A stretch of 64,000 nucleotides of DNA from Ignavibacteria bacterium. GTDB taxonomy: Bacteria > Bacteroidota > Ignavibacteria > Ignavibacteriales > SURF-24. The stretch spans positions 1 through 64,000 of the forward strand of contig JAAXKQ010000022.1 in the NCBI GenBank assembly GCA_025612245.1, written 5' to 3'. Positions 1-8,776 of the stretch are shown in pieces. A program made the translations under genes and the position numbers. The notes under the pieces were generated by a model that made no database searches, was not told the origin of the DNA, and saw only the letters and a program-made list of their open reading frames with translations. Position 1 is the stretch's first letter; each line of letters starts with the position of its first letter.

Positions 1-311
1 TTGTGTAATGGATATTTAAGATAATTCTCGGTTGTTTTGATGGGATGGTTTTTATATGTGTGGGGGGATTTGGTCACCCCGGGCTAAAGACATGGCACCC
101 CTTAAAAGGGGCTTGGGAATTTCTTTATGTGAGGTGTTCTGCATTTACATTCTTTCATGAATTTACGGCTGCAGGTGATGAACATGTGCCAAATTGTGTG
201 TACACCGTAGAGCTGAAGGTTTTGGGGCGGACTTGAATTAAAAGGCCGGAATATTACAAAAAAGGCAGTCTGCTTATGCAGGCTGCCTTATAAATAACTT
301 CTATTCTTGTT
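1..311. other. Gene-free left edge with a REP-like fragment
   Basis: I see no convincing gene here. A 63-codon plus-strand frame at 45-236 has no ribosome binding site and no recognisable domain. Positions 74-86 (TCACCCCGGGCTA) match, on the opposite strand, the core of the REP-like element at 20789-20837. A small hairpin (CCCCTT, loop AA, AAGGGG) follows at 98-111. The terminator of the leftmost gene lies at 262-289. Confidence 0.5.
262..289 (-). terminator. Rho-independent terminator of the 5'-nucleotidase gene
   Basis: Twelve-base arms (AAGGCAGTCTGC and GCAGGCTGCCTT, one G-U pair) around a four-base loop are followed on the minus strand by a run of six T. It lies 22 bases past the stop codon of the minus-strand 5'-nucleotidase gene. 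Confidence 0.85.
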
Positions 312-2108
312 TTAATCTGAATGCCTGCTGTTGTAAAGCAGCTTAAAGTCTTTTTCTTTTCCTTTCTGGTACCATTCCTCAGGAATGACCTTCCAGTTTC
401 CGAAGGCCGCGGGTTTAACGGTTTTTTCTTTTTCAATCCACTTCATGAGGTAGAACCTGAGGTCCTTTTCGGTGGAATTTATAATTCTTTTAGAAAGCTC
501 GTCTTTTGGAATTTTTGCGCCTTCTACCAGGTGACCTCCCCCGCCATTACCCCTGTAGGAATTAACCGCTGCCTTATAGGTCTTATTCATGTCAAATGGG
601 CTTCCGTCGGCCATTGAGATAATGTTAACCCTCTGCCCTTCGGGTTTTGAGACGTCGACGGTATAGATAATGCCAGCCGCGCAGTCGAAGTTGTAGTAAG
701 GGGCTTTCAGCTCATAGATATTATCTCTTGCGTTTTTAGCCGGCTTCCCGTTTTCATCCAGCTTAAAGTTAATCAGGTGGTCGCTGCTGTCTTTCATCTG
801 GTTAAACCAGAGGGAGTATGAATGTTCAAGAAAACCCTTAATTTCCTTCCCGGTCAGTTCCATCGTATAAAGCAGGTTTTCGAACTTGTAGAGTTTGAAC
901 ATGTCGCGTACGTATACATCACCTTTGTCAATTTTTGTATCAAACGACAAAGGGGCTGCAAAGGATACGTCTGCCTTTGTTAAGTCGAGCTGAATGGAAT
1001 GTATAAGGTCCATGAAAGGGGAATCGCCGAACATGGACTCTCTTGTTGAAATCGTTTCTGTAAAATTACCGATCGGTTTAGCCACGTAGTCCTTTACCTC
1101 CTGCATTGCAGGGGTAAACTTCTGCATAAATTCCTCGTCGGGTTTGTAGTTCCTGATTTCAATTATCTCCCCCTTTGCGGATTCTTTTTTCCATGAGTGC
1201 GAGGGTTTATCGTAGTTCAAGACCAGATCGGCGGTGGCAACAGTGCGCGCGTCGTTATTGGGTCCTAACAAAAGTATGCCTTTTCCCTCCGGGTTTTGGA
1301 TGCTTTTATTCCAGATTTTATGGTCGTGACCGGTAAATATGACGTCAAAACCCGCTACCCTTTCGGCTACGAGCTCTGAGGCGTTCTCATTTTTGGGCAT
1401 GTCGGCCGTCTGGTTATTATAGTTGTATTCGACGCCTGAGTGGAAGAGTCCCACAATGAGGTCTGGCTTTTCCTTTTCCTTAATTATCTTAACCCATTTG
1501 GCTGCGGTCTGAATCATGTCTTCAAACTCCATTCCCGCCCAGATTTTTTCAGGAAGCCAGTTCGGGATGGCGGGTGTAATTAAGCCCAGTACGGCAATCT
1601 TTACGCCGTTTCTTTCGATAATGGCATAAGGCTTAAAGTAAGGCTGTCCGGTTTTTTTATCCACCGCATTGGCGGCCATCCAGGGAAAATTGAATTCCCT
1701 GTTTACCCTGTCGTAAACAGGGTGCCCGGTTTCAATGTCGTGGTTGCCTACGGATGCGGCGTCATATTGCATGAAGTTCATGGCCTGTGAAAGTATGTGC
1801 GGCAGGCTGGTTTTTTCGAAGTTATAGTAATAAACGACGGGCTGTCCCTGGAGTATGTCGCCATTATCCAGGAGCACGACCTGCTGGTCCTTATTATTCC
1901 TTTCCTGTCTAACATAAGAACAGACCTGTGCAAGTGAAGTGCCTGAAGGTTTGTTATTGCGGAAGTCGAAAGGAAAGATGGCGCCATGGACGTCGCTGGT
2001 TTCAATTATTTTCAGTTTTACGGTCTGTGCAACCGAAAGCGTGGAAATAAGTATGTTTAAGATAAAAAGAACGCTGAGGAACGTTTTACCTGGGATATAT
2101 TTTTTCAT
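312..2108 (-). CDS. Secreted 5'-nucleotidase / cyclic-nucleotide phosphodiesterase (UshA/CpdB family)
   Basis: The 598-residue protein begins with a signal peptide (about residues 1-27, ending SVAQ), so it should be periplasmic or surface exposed. The N-terminal calcineurin-like metallophosphatase domain shows the full metal-ligand set: SDVHG (38-42), DNGD (81-84), GNHD (121-124), FHSG (222-225) and GHDHK (260-264). From about residue 335 a 5'-nucleotidase C-terminal substrate domain follows. Length and order match the UshA/CpdB family, which hydrolyses nucleoside monophosphates or 2',3'-cyclic nucleotides to scavenge phosphate and nucleosides. I cannot separate UshA from CpdB specificity by eye. 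It is a single gene with its own terminator downstream. Confidence 0.9.
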   Translation of the reverse strand: MKKYIPGKTFLSVLFILNILISTLSVAQTVKLKIIETSDVHGAIFPFDFRNNKPSGTSLAQVCSYVRQERNNKDQQVVLLDNGDILQGQPVVYYYNFEKTSLPHILSQAMNFMQYDAASVGNHDIETGHPVYDRVNREFNFPWMAANAVDKKTGQPYFKPYAIIERNGVKIAVLGLITPAIPNWLPEKIWAGMEFEDMIQTAAKWVKIIKEKEKPDLIVGLFHSGVEYNYNNQTADMPKNENASELVAERVAGFDVIFTGHDHKIWNKSIQNPEGKGILLLGPNNDARTVATADLVLNYDKPSHSWKKESAKGEIIEIRNYKPDEEFMQKFTPAMQEVKDYVAKPIGNFTETISTRESMFGDSPFMDLIHSIQLDLTKADVSFAAPLSFDTKIDKGDVYVRDMFKLYKFENLLYTMELTGKEIKGFLEHSYSLWFNQMKDSSDHLINFKLDENGKPAKNARDNIYELKAPYYNFDCAAGIIYTVDVSKPEGQRVNIISMADGSPFDMNKTYKAAVNSYRGNGGGGHLVEGAKIPKDELSKRIINSTEKDLRFYLMKWIEKEKTVKPAAFGNWKVIPEEWYQKGKEKDFKLLYNSRHSD

Positions 2109-2161
2109 AAAGTATCCGGTTTGATCCTGAAATTAAATAATAGAATGACTAAAAATTCGTC

Positions 2162-2731
2162 TTAACCGATAATGATCTCATCAAGTGATCTTTTGGGTAC
2201 GTGATGCGTGCCCTGAGGGTCGCGCCAGTAGTAGATATCCCCTGAAGGAGGCAGTTCCTCGAGCACCACGGTTTCCCTCGGTCTGCCTAAGGCAATTACA
2301 AGAAGCACTTCCAGTTCAGCCGGTATCCTTAAGATTTCGCGCAGCTTTGGTTTCTGTGCCGATGCGATAATGCAGCCCCCGAGGCCCTTTTCCGTAGCGC
2401 CAAGGAGTATGCTCTGTGAAGCAATGCCCTGGTCACTTCCGAAAGTCTTGCTGATGGATGTATCCCCCAGCATAATAATGTAAGCCGAAGGCCTTTCCCC
2501 TTCTGTAGGACCGGGCCAGTCCTTCAGGTATCCGGCCCAGGCAAGGCACTGGAAAATTTCAGCGTTCAGTTCCGCCACATTTGAAACGATATATTTAAGC
2601 GGCTGCAGGTTTTTTGCTGAACCTGAAAGCCTGGCAAGGTCAATGAGTTCAAGCAGTGTCTGCCTGTTTATCTGTTCGTCCTGAAAGAATCTCCTGTAAC
2701 TGCGGTTTTTAACTATTAAGTCTTTAAGCAC
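2162..2731 (-). CDS. Nitroreductase family protein (FMN-dependent)
   Basis: The 189-residue protein has the nitroreductase start pattern, an Arg-Ser-x-Arg-Arg segment near residues 10-14 (NRSYRRF), which in the family contacts FMN phosphate. A Gly-rich stretch near residue 115 (GLGGCIIAS) and an IALGRPRE motif near residue 146 complete the pattern. The family reduces nitro compounds, quinones or flavins with NAD(P)H as a homodimer; the physiological substrate is unknown. Translation starts at a GTG that overlaps the TAG of the upstream gene by one base (TAGTG), with GGAG five bases before it, so the two are translationally coupled. Confidence 0.88.
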   Translation of the reverse strand: MLKDLIVKNRSYRRFFQDEQINRQTLLELIDLARLSGSAKNLQPLKYIVSNVAELNAEIFQCLAWAGYLKDWPGPTEGERPSAYIIMLGDTSISKTFGSDQGIASQSILLGATEKGLGGCIIASAQKPKLREILRIPAELEVLLVIALGRPRETVVLEELPPSGDIYYWRDPQGTHHVPKRSLDEIIIG

Positions 2732-3102
2732 TATTTCTCCGTTGATTTAGTTATGTCTTTTTCTTTTGAAGCTCCTGCCCTGCGCTCGATGATCTCGAGC
2801 ATGGTTTTTGCAAGCTCTTCGGGAATAATTTCTGTATAAAGGAAGCGGCTTCCGACGCAACCCAGTGCGCCAAGCGTGCAGGCAAAGGGCAGGAGGTACT
2901 TCAGGCTGAATTCGGCCCAGAAGTAAACTACGGGTGCCCAGCCGATAAAAATTGCAAGCGTATTAAGTAAGATTGTTCTAATGGCAATTCTGCCCGCCCT
3001 GGAACCGTACGTAATTCTGTAATAGGGAAAATTTATAAATACAAAAAGTACCATGAGGGCAACCGTAAAGGCTACGCAGATTAAGTATGTTTTTACATCC
3101 AT
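2731..3102 (-). CDS. Small hypothetical inner-membrane protein
   Basis: This 123-residue protein has about three hydrophobic segments (near residues 5-25, 44-64 and 68-88) and a charged cytosolic-looking tail rich in Lys and Glu. I do not recognise a family. An AAGGGG ribosome binding site sits six bases before the ATG. It lies between a Nudix hydrolase (12-base gap) and a nitroreductase (one-base overlap), so it is part of that three-gene operon. Tight coupling is the only hint of function. Confidence 0.75.
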   Translation of the reverse strand: MDVKTYLICVAFTVALMVLFVFINFPYYRITYGSRAGRIAIRTILLNTLAIFIGWAPVVYFWAEFSLKYLLPFACTLGALGCVGSRFLYTEIIPEELAKTMLEIIERRAGASKEKDITKSTEK

Positions 3103-3114
3103 AAAATTCCCCTT

Positions 3115-3669
3115 TTATTCTTTGCTGCCGGAAAGGAGCTTATCCGCCTTAAGAATGATCAGGCAGCTGGGATTGTGCGTGATGCTCCCGTCCATTACCA
3201 TATTAACGGCGTCCTGAAGACTCAGCTTAATGGTTTCCATTACCTCGGTGCCTTCAGGCCTGGCTGGAAAAAATTTCAGTTCCGTTGCAATAAACATGCT
3301 CAAAGGGCATTTGATAATTGAGGTGTCGAGGTCCGTCTGACCCAATTCTATCCATTTGGACGCTTCAATCCCGAGCTCCTCCTTCAGCTCTCTTTTTGCT
3401 GCATTCAGTTCGGGTTCGTTTCCCTCAATTGATCCGCAGGCACTTTCAATGCTGAAGCCGCCAAGAGCGTAGCGGAACTGTTTTGTCAGGTAAACGTTAT
3501 TTTCGCCGTCAACGGGGAGTATGCAAACCCCGCGTTCCATTTTGACGGTTGCATATCTGCCCTGGCTCCCGTCGGGTTTTATAACCTCGTCCTCATTTAC
3601 CTCAATGAAATGATTTTTATAAATGAGCTTTGTATCCCCGATTTCCCAGGGGCCGTTCTTTCTTTCCAT
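3115..3669 (-). CDS. Nudix hydrolase, ADP-ribose pyrophosphatase-like
   Basis: A complete Nudix box (G-x5-E-x7-REL-x-EE-x-G-I) occupies residues 79-101, with Glu97 and Glu98 as the expected metal ligands. Length (184 residues) and the preceding beta-rich domain resemble the ADP-sugar pyrophosphatases (NudF/ADPRase type), which split ADP-ribose into AMP and ribose 5-phosphate; other nucleoside diphosphate derivatives are possible. The ATG has AAAGGAA six bases upstream. It heads an operon with the small membrane protein and the nitroreductase. Confidence 0.88.
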   Translation of the reverse strand: MERKNGPWEIGDTKLIYKNHFIEVNEDEVIKPDGSQGRYATVKMERGVCILPVDGENNVYLTKQFRYALGGFSIESACGSIEGNEPELNAAKRELKEELGIEASKWIELGQTDLDTSIIKCPLSMFIATELKFFPARPEGTEVMETIKLSLQDAVNMVMDGSITHNPSCLIILKADKLLSGSKE

Positions 3670-3740
3670 AATACATTCCTTTCCTCTTCATAGCCATAAA
3701 AACAAAACCCAAAAGGCAACATTAAAACTCTTTTGTAATT

Positions 3741-4871
3741 CTAGATCTTCCAGTAAATTTTTCTTTTATTGCACCACAGGAGCACCACCCATATAAGTGC
3801 AGTCCAGATGAGGCCGAATAACATACCGTCCCAGCCGCTATGGTTGCTGAAGAAAGGCTTAAAGCCTAAAGCGGTTGTAAAGACTCTTACAATCGGCTGC
3901 AGGAAATAGCCTAAAAGAGCGTTGGAGCCGAAGACCATAAAAGGCCATGCCCACTTCTGGATTTTCCAGAAGTCCATTACAAGATAAAATATAAGAAAAG
4001 TAAATGAGGCAACTCCGGAGGTAAAAACTGCATATGAAGGTGAAACGTTCGGCTTATTCATTGCAAAAAGCGGCCAGTGGTAAATATGGAGCAGGTAACC
4101 TGCCGTGCAGAGCACCGTACCCATAATGAGCGCCTGAGTAATTATTTTTCTGGGTTCGCGCGTAAGAACTGCTTCGCCCAGGAAAGTGCCGATTACAGTA
4201 ATCAGACCGTAGGATATTGAAGCCCAAGGGGTGCAGTGCACGGTCAAAGGGCGCAGAGGGTCGCCGGCAAGGTTAGTAATTGTTAAAAACGGCTTCGAGG
4301 GATCTCCGAGCTGAAGCCACCAGGGAAAAATAATTGACATAAACTGGTGAAATGTTCCAATTAATATTACCAGAACCCAGCGCCATCCGGGCTTAAGGAG
4401 CATGAGCGAGGCCCCCATGAAATAAGCAATTCCTATTGCCTGAAGTATGCCCCACCAGTAAGAGAGGTTAAGAATTAAAGATATATAAAGAATACCCAGA
4501 GCAATAAGAAGCAGCGTTCTTGTTCCAACGTGTTTCCAGAATTCGCCTCCGCGTTTACGCATGCTTAAGGGGAGCACCATGCCAACAATAAAAACAAAGA
4601 AAGGAGCAACGAGATCCGTGAAAGTAAGTCCTACGCCGGTAACATTTCCTATTCCGTCACCCGCGTGATGGAACTGTGAGACCGGGGTGCTTCCAAACCA
4701 GGAGCCCATAAAAGGCAGATTTGTATAGCCTGCCACCTGAATTACAAATATCATTGATAAAACCGTAAAGCCCCTGAATGCGTCAATTGAAGCTATGCGG
4801 GCTTTCTTTACCGGGACTTCCACTCTATTTTCCTGAATTTCTGCTGCCGGGGCAGTTTCTAATGTGCTCAA
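3741..4871 (-). CDS. DUF5009 / HGSNAT-like membrane acyltransferase
   Basis: This polytopic membrane protein (376 residues from the chosen start) shows roughly ten hydrophobic segments and the family opening IDAFRGFTVLSM. That opening marks the DUF5009 group related to heparan-alpha-glucosaminide N-acetyltransferase, which moves an acetyl group across the membrane onto an amino sugar. A His-His pair (FHHAGDG) lies in the loop after the first segment; a histidine carries the acetyl in the human enzyme, but I only infer that role here. I prefer the TTG at 4871, preceded by GAAGGAAA, over an in-frame ATG 22 codons upstream with no such site. The acceptor sugar is unknown. Confidence 0.8.
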   Translation of the reverse strand: MSTLETAPAAEIQENRVEVPVKKARIASIDAFRGFTVLSMIFVIQVAGYTNLPFMGSWFGSTPVSQFHHAGDGIGNVTGVGLTFTDLVAPFFVFIVGMVLPLSMRKRGGEFWKHVGTRTLLLIALGILYISLILNLSYWWGILQAIGIAYFMGASLMLLKPGWRWVLVILIGTFHQFMSIIFPWWLQLGDPSKPFLTITNLAGDPLRPLTVHCTPWASISYGLITVIGTFLGEAVLTREPRKIITQALIMGTVLCTAGYLLHIYHWPLFAMNKPNVSPSYAVFTSGVASFTFLIFYLVMDFWKIQKWAWPFMVFGSNALLGYFLQPIVRVFTTALGFKPFFSNHSGWDGMLFGLIWTALIWVVLLWCNKRKIYWKI

Positions 4872-5067
4872 TGTATTTTCCTTCTTTTTATTATTCCTCT
4901 TTTCAGTTAAAGCAGGACAAGAAGAGCTGCTTTGCAATATGGCAAATCTAAATAATTATGGGAATAAGTAAAACACTAAAGAAAAAAAATAGGCACCCGT
5001 AAAAAGCTTATACTTGGGTTGAGTAGAGTGAACGTGCCCTTTTTGCCCGCCTGCGGCTCGCACCGTG

Positions 5068-5475
5068 CTATTTTCTGACCTCGGGCTTTATCTTTATTTC
5101 GCCGGCATGCCTGAAATAAAGCGTCACTTCGGCTGAGGAGCCTTTTCTAAGATTCTGTTTGAGGTTGATAAACATTACGTGATGGCCCCCGGGCTGGAAC
5201 TTAAAGGTGGAATTTGCCTTAATTTCCACGGCCTTAGCCGGACGCATACCCATCATGTCGCCCTGCATGTAAGTCTCGTGCACTTCCACCCTTTCGGCCA
5301 GTCCGGACTTTGCATCGTATAATGTATCTGCCTGGCTGGAGTTGTTTTTAACTTCGAAATAAAGGGCTGTATTCATATCCTTTGCACCGGGCCTCATCCA
5401 GGCATTTTTGATCTCTATGACGCCGGCCTGCTGCTGCAAGGGTAAAATCATCATAAGCATAACTAATATAAACAC
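5068..5475 (-). CDS. Periplasmic copper chaperone PCu(A)C
   Basis: The 135-residue protein carries the exact copper-binding pattern H-x10-M-x21-H-x-M at His66, Met77, His99 and Met101. PCu(A)C proteins hold Cu(I) in the periplasm and help load the CuA centre of cytochrome c oxidase together with SCO proteins, and an SCO1 homologue is the next gene upstream. A short hydrophobic N-terminus (about residues 1-13) could be the signal sequence. The start is a GTG with AGGAGG nine bases before it. Confidence 0.9.
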   Translation of the reverse strand: MFILVMLMMILPLQQQAGVIEIKNAWMRPGAKDMNTALYFEVKNNSSQADTLYDAKSGLAERVEVHETYMQGDMMGMRPAKAVEIKANSTFKFQPGGHHVMFINLKQNLRKGSSAEVTLYFRHAGEIKIKPEVRK

Positions 5476-5537
5476 CTCTCGCGTCCTCCTCTATTGTGGA
5501 AAGTTATTTTTCGGAACCATTAAATTTGAATTATCGG

Positions 5538-6152
5538 CTAATTCTCCAGGGCTTTTATATCTTTAATTACATCCGCCGGGTTGAGGCTGCTTCCCTTGTA
5601 CTCCTGTCTTACCCGGCCCTCCTTGTCCATGAGTGTTATCCTGTCCGTATGGACAAAAAAGTATGAGGGTTCTCCTGACGAGGAATAAGTGGTGTCGCCT
5701 GCAATGGCAACGTAATGGAGCTGTTTTTTCAAAGAGTCAATCTCACCCTGCCTGCCGGTAAGGAATATCCAGTTCTTCGTGTCAATTTCCCTTACTTCGG
5801 CATACTCTTTCAGGACTGAAGGTTTATCCCTCAGAGGGTCGAAGCTGATGGATACAAAGGAGACCCCCGGGAGGCCTTCTTTTTTTGCTTCCTCCTGAAT
5901 GCGTTCCATGTTATTTGTTATAAGGGGGCATATGTCGGGACAGTGAGTAAAGATAAGTCCCACAACAACAACGTGCCCCTTCAAGTCCCTGGGAAAGGTA
6001 AAAAAGCTGCTGTCCTGTGTCACAAGGCCGTAGCTTATACCTGAAAGGTCGTCTTTTACGGGCAGTTTCTCTTTGCAACCGGCCAGTAAGAGAGCAAGTA
6101 TAAAAAGAAAGAAAGACAGGTTATGGAATTTTTTCATTTTTGTTTGATTCAT
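5538..6152 (-). CDS. SCO1/SenC family lipoprotein, cytochrome oxidase copper assembly
   Basis: A lipoprotein signal ends in LLAGC, with Cys26 as the lipidated residue. The thioredoxin-like domain then shows the SCO copper site CPDIC (Cys71 and Cys75) and a distal His168 in the expected place. SCO proteins deliver or reduce copper for the CuA site of cytochrome oxidase on the periplasmic face. It sits between PCu(A)C and PPK2. Its ATG overlaps the PPK2 stop by one base (TAATG), so it is translated with PPK2. An aerobic or microaerobic respiratory chain is implied, although no oxidase gene is in the window. Confidence 0.92.
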   Translation of the reverse strand: MNQTKMKKFHNLSFFLFILALLLAGCKEKLPVKDDLSGISYGLVTQDSSFFTFPRDLKGHVVVVGLIFTHCPDICPLITNNMERIQEEAKKEGLPGVSFVSISFDPLRDKPSVLKEYAEVREIDTKNWIFLTGRQGEIDSLKKQLHYVAIAGDTTYSSSGEPSYFFVHTDRITLMDKEGRVRQEYKGSSLNPADVIKDIKALEN

Positions 6153-7012
6153 TATTCTTTTGACAACTTGTCCTTAAGCCCGTTTAGTTCATCTAACTGT
6201 TTTCCTTTTACCTTGGGGAAGGATATATCCATGGACGTCATGGTCTGCACGATCACTTCGGAAACTGTAAGGTGAGCAAACCATTTCCTATCTCCTGGAA
6301 TGACGTACCACGGTGCATTTTCAGTACTGGTGGCGGAAATTGCCTCCTCGTAGCACTTCTGGTAATCGTTCCAGTACTGTCTTTCGGCAATATCTTCCCC
6401 GGTAATCTTCCAGTTTTTTGCCGGGCTTTCGATTCTTTTAAGGAATCTTTTCTTCTGCTCATCCCTGGAAATATGGAGGAAGAATTTCACGATATATGTC
6501 CCGGTTTCATAAAGGTAGCGCTCAAAGTCATTAATCTGCCTGTAGCGCATTTCCCAGATTTTGTCATTGAGCACCCAGTCGGGCAATCTTTCCTGCTTTA
6601 CCAGGTCGTGCACCTTTACGATTAAGACCTCTTCGTAGTGAGAGCGGTTAAAGATGCCTATTCTTCCTTTTTCGGGGAGGGCTTTGCTGATTCTCCAGAG
6701 AAAGCCGTGGTCCATCTCCTCTTTTGAGGGCTGCTTGAAGCTGAAGACCTGTGTGCCCTGCGGGTTAAGGCCCGACATTACGTGCTTTATGGCAGAGTCC
6801 TTGCCGCCGCCGTCCATGGCCTGAAAAACCAGGAGGAGCGAGTACTTATCCTGCGCATAAAGTTTAGCCTGCAGGTCATCCATCCTGAGTATGTTATCTG
6901 CAAGCTTACTTTCGGCCTCTAACTTTGACTTAAAGCCGCCCGTAAAATTTGTCTTGTGATCCTTCAGCTTGAGTGGAGCTTCAGGCTTAATGAGAAACTG
7001 TGAAATGTCCAT
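6152..7012 (-). CDS. PPK2 family polyphosphate kinase
   Basis: The 286-residue protein has the PPK2 Walker A variant MDGGGKDS (66-73) and the FNRSHYEEVL segment (121-130), both diagnostic of PPK2. PPK2 enzymes transfer phosphate between polyphosphate and nucleoside mono- or diphosphates, usually favouring nucleotide synthesis from polyphosphate. By eye the single-domain size and sequence look closest to the class that phosphorylates AMP and ADP, but this is uncertain. It is the first gene of an operon with the SCO1 homologue, which it overlaps by one base. Confidence 0.92.
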   Translation of the reverse strand: MDISQFLIKPEAPLKLKDHKTNFTGGFKSKLEAESKLADNILRMDDLQAKLYAQDKYSLLLVFQAMDGGGKDSAIKHVMSGLNPQGTQVFSFKQPSKEEMDHGFLWRISKALPEKGRIGIFNRSHYEEVLIVKVHDLVKQERLPDWVLNDKIWEMRYRQINDFERYLYETGTYIVKFFLHISRDEQKKRFLKRIESPAKNWKITGEDIAERQYWNDYQKCYEEAISATSTENAPWYVIPGDRKWFAHLTVSEVIVQTMTSMDISFPKVKGKQLDELNGLKDKLSKE

Positions 7013-7070
7013 ATTTACCGCAAATTTAGTTTATTTTCAGCTATTTAGAGATTTAGTTCCTCTTTTCCTT

Positions 7071-8561
7071 TCAGTCCTTCAATTCATCAATCCAGAAGTT
7101 GCGGACCCTGGGGATATAGGCCGTTTCAATAGAGCCAATGACGTCATCTACGTACCTCCGGTTTCTCATGCCGACCAGTGTGCTTGTAACGCCGGGCAGA
7201 GAGTTAATCATCAGGATTGCCTTCTGTGAAAGGGAAAGCCCGTCTGTACCTCCGTTCAAGTAAGGCTCAATCATTTTATGTACCTTGAGGTTCCGGTTAT
7301 TTGATTCCTTTGCAAAAACGCTTTCCATGGAATCAAGCACTATGTTTACGGTAGTGGCGTAATAGTTCAGCTTTGAGATTACGTCTTCTTCCTCGTCGTA
7401 GTGCTTATAGATCTCGTTTATGGCGTAATTTGCCCTGGGAATAAAGAACTGTTTTTTAATTTCAATAAACTGATTTGCGCTTTCAAATTTCTCGAATGTG
7501 TTCTGCAGGACAGTTGCCAGAGACATGGACTCGAGTATTGCCTGCTTATCCTTTGCCTCAATTGTAAGGTCGGTTACGTATGAATTCTTAATGGTTTCTT
7601 CCTGCTTTTTCATATCCCCGATCATGCGGTTGATCTCAGGGATTGTCCTGTCCTCTTTAATGGTAAAGTCAGCAAGGCGCACGATTTTATTTTCCTTAAT
7701 TGCATTAAGCGGGCGGTTTACGAGCACTCCGAGGTCTTTTTCAGAAGCAAGTTCAAGAAAAGTCTTCTTCCCCTTCATCTGGTTAAAGTTTCCGATGCCC
7801 CCCTTTTCCAGGAGGTTTAAGGGAAGCTGAACGACGGAGAAGTGGTTCTCCGGGCCAAGCTCAGATGCCGCCTTGAGGACTTCCTCGAGCGAAGTGAAGC
7901 TCCTTTTGTCTGCCTCCTCGCCGAATGTATTGGAGGAAATTCCGTAGTGGAGGATTCTTCCTTTCTGCACCTCCTCTTCGAGGTACTCGAAAGCCTGCCT
8001 GATTCTCCTATAATATTCCTCCCTTAATTTCTGTATCTCCCGCGTTCCGGTATACATCAGGAAGTACTCCGGGTTATGCAGGAGGTAGACGTCTATGTAC
8101 TGCAGCTTCAATCTTTCCAGTGAAGAGGTAATCTGTCCGGAAAGGAATTCCGGGTGAATGCAGTGCCACAGGTCGGGTGCGCACCTGACAACTTCCGGGT
8201 AGGGTTTACCCAGGCGCTCTTTTTCCTTTGCCAGTTCCTGGTTTTCTCCCTGTATATATCCTCCCTTGGAGACAATTACAACTTCATCCCTTTCGAGTCC
8301 CTCATTTTCAATAAGTCCGTTTATAACGTTACCGACTAGGATTTCGCTTCCTCCGTCTGAATAGTTAGATGAGGTATCAATCAGGTTAATTCCATTTTTA
8401 ACGGCATAGCTGAGTGTCTTAGCGTGTTCCTGTATCCTGTAGTCGACCCTGTATGTACCGAAGCCGCAGATGGAAACCTGGTAGCCCGTTTTGCCGAGTC
8501 TTTTATATTTTATATTTGAATACTTTTCTGAAAACTTATAAGTTTTTTCTAATGTCGACAT
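7071..8561 (-). CDS. Aldo/keto reductase with long C-terminal extension
   Basis: The first ~330 residues form an aldo/keto reductase barrel with the catalytic set Asp62, Tyr67, Lys99 and His162 (in LIDTSSNYSD, VSKGGY and LLHNPE). At 496 residues it is much longer than usual for the family (about 320). The extra sequence looks helical and charged; a family-like GVTSTLVGMR segment, which normally closes the barrel near the NADP site, appears only about 30 residues from the end. So the extra residues are an insertion inside the barrel sequence rather than a simple tail. The ATG at 8561 has AGAGGG upstream; a longer reading to 8633 lacks support. Substrate unknown. Confidence 0.85.
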   Translation of the reverse strand: MSTLEKTYKFSEKYSNIKYKRLGKTGYQVSICGFGTYRVDYRIQEHAKTLSYAVKNGINLIDTSSNYSDGGSEILVGNVINGLIENEGLERDEVVIVSKGGYIQGENQELAKEKERLGKPYPEVVRCAPDLWHCIHPEFLSGQITSSLERLKLQYIDVYLLHNPEYFLMYTGTREIQKLREEYYRRIRQAFEYLEEEVQKGRILHYGISSNTFGEEADKRSFTSLEEVLKAASELGPENHFSVVQLPLNLLEKGGIGNFNQMKGKKTFLELASEKDLGVLVNRPLNAIKENKIVRLADFTIKEDRTIPEINRMIGDMKKQEETIKNSYVTDLTIEAKDKQAILESMSLATVLQNTFEKFESANQFIEIKKQFFIPRANYAINEIYKHYDEEEDVISKLNYYATTVNIVLDSMESVFAKESNNRNLKVHKMIEPYLNGGTDGLSLSQKAILMINSLPGVTSTLVGMRNRRYVDDVIGSIETAYIPRVRNFWIDELKD

Positions 8562-8742
8562 AAATAACCCTCTTTGTTTCCGGATAAAACATAAAGAAGC
8601 CTCCGGAAAGCTGTTTGAAAAAAATAAGTCCAAGGCTTTATAATTTAAAGATTAAATAAAAAAAACTGGAAATCCAAAAATGTGCAATTTTGAGTCCCCT
8701 TTTTTGTACGCAATATCGCTTTTTTTTCATCCTGAATCTTTT

Positions 8743-8750
8743 TATATTTG
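8743..8750 (+). promoter_or_regulatory. Candidate Bacteroidota-type -7 element
   Basis: TATATTTG matches the TAnnTTTG element of Bacteroidota primary-sigma promoters and lies 26 bases before the ATG of the 54-codon gene. I do not see a clear TTG-type -33 element upstream, only a T-rich stretch, so this is a suggestion. Confidence 0.35.
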
Positions 8751-8776
8751 TGGGAATAAATTCAATGGAGTAAAAG

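Noticed and set aside
45-236. 63-codon plus-strand frame at the left edge
   Set aside because: No ribosome site, no domain, odd composition, and it overlaps a REP-like fragment.
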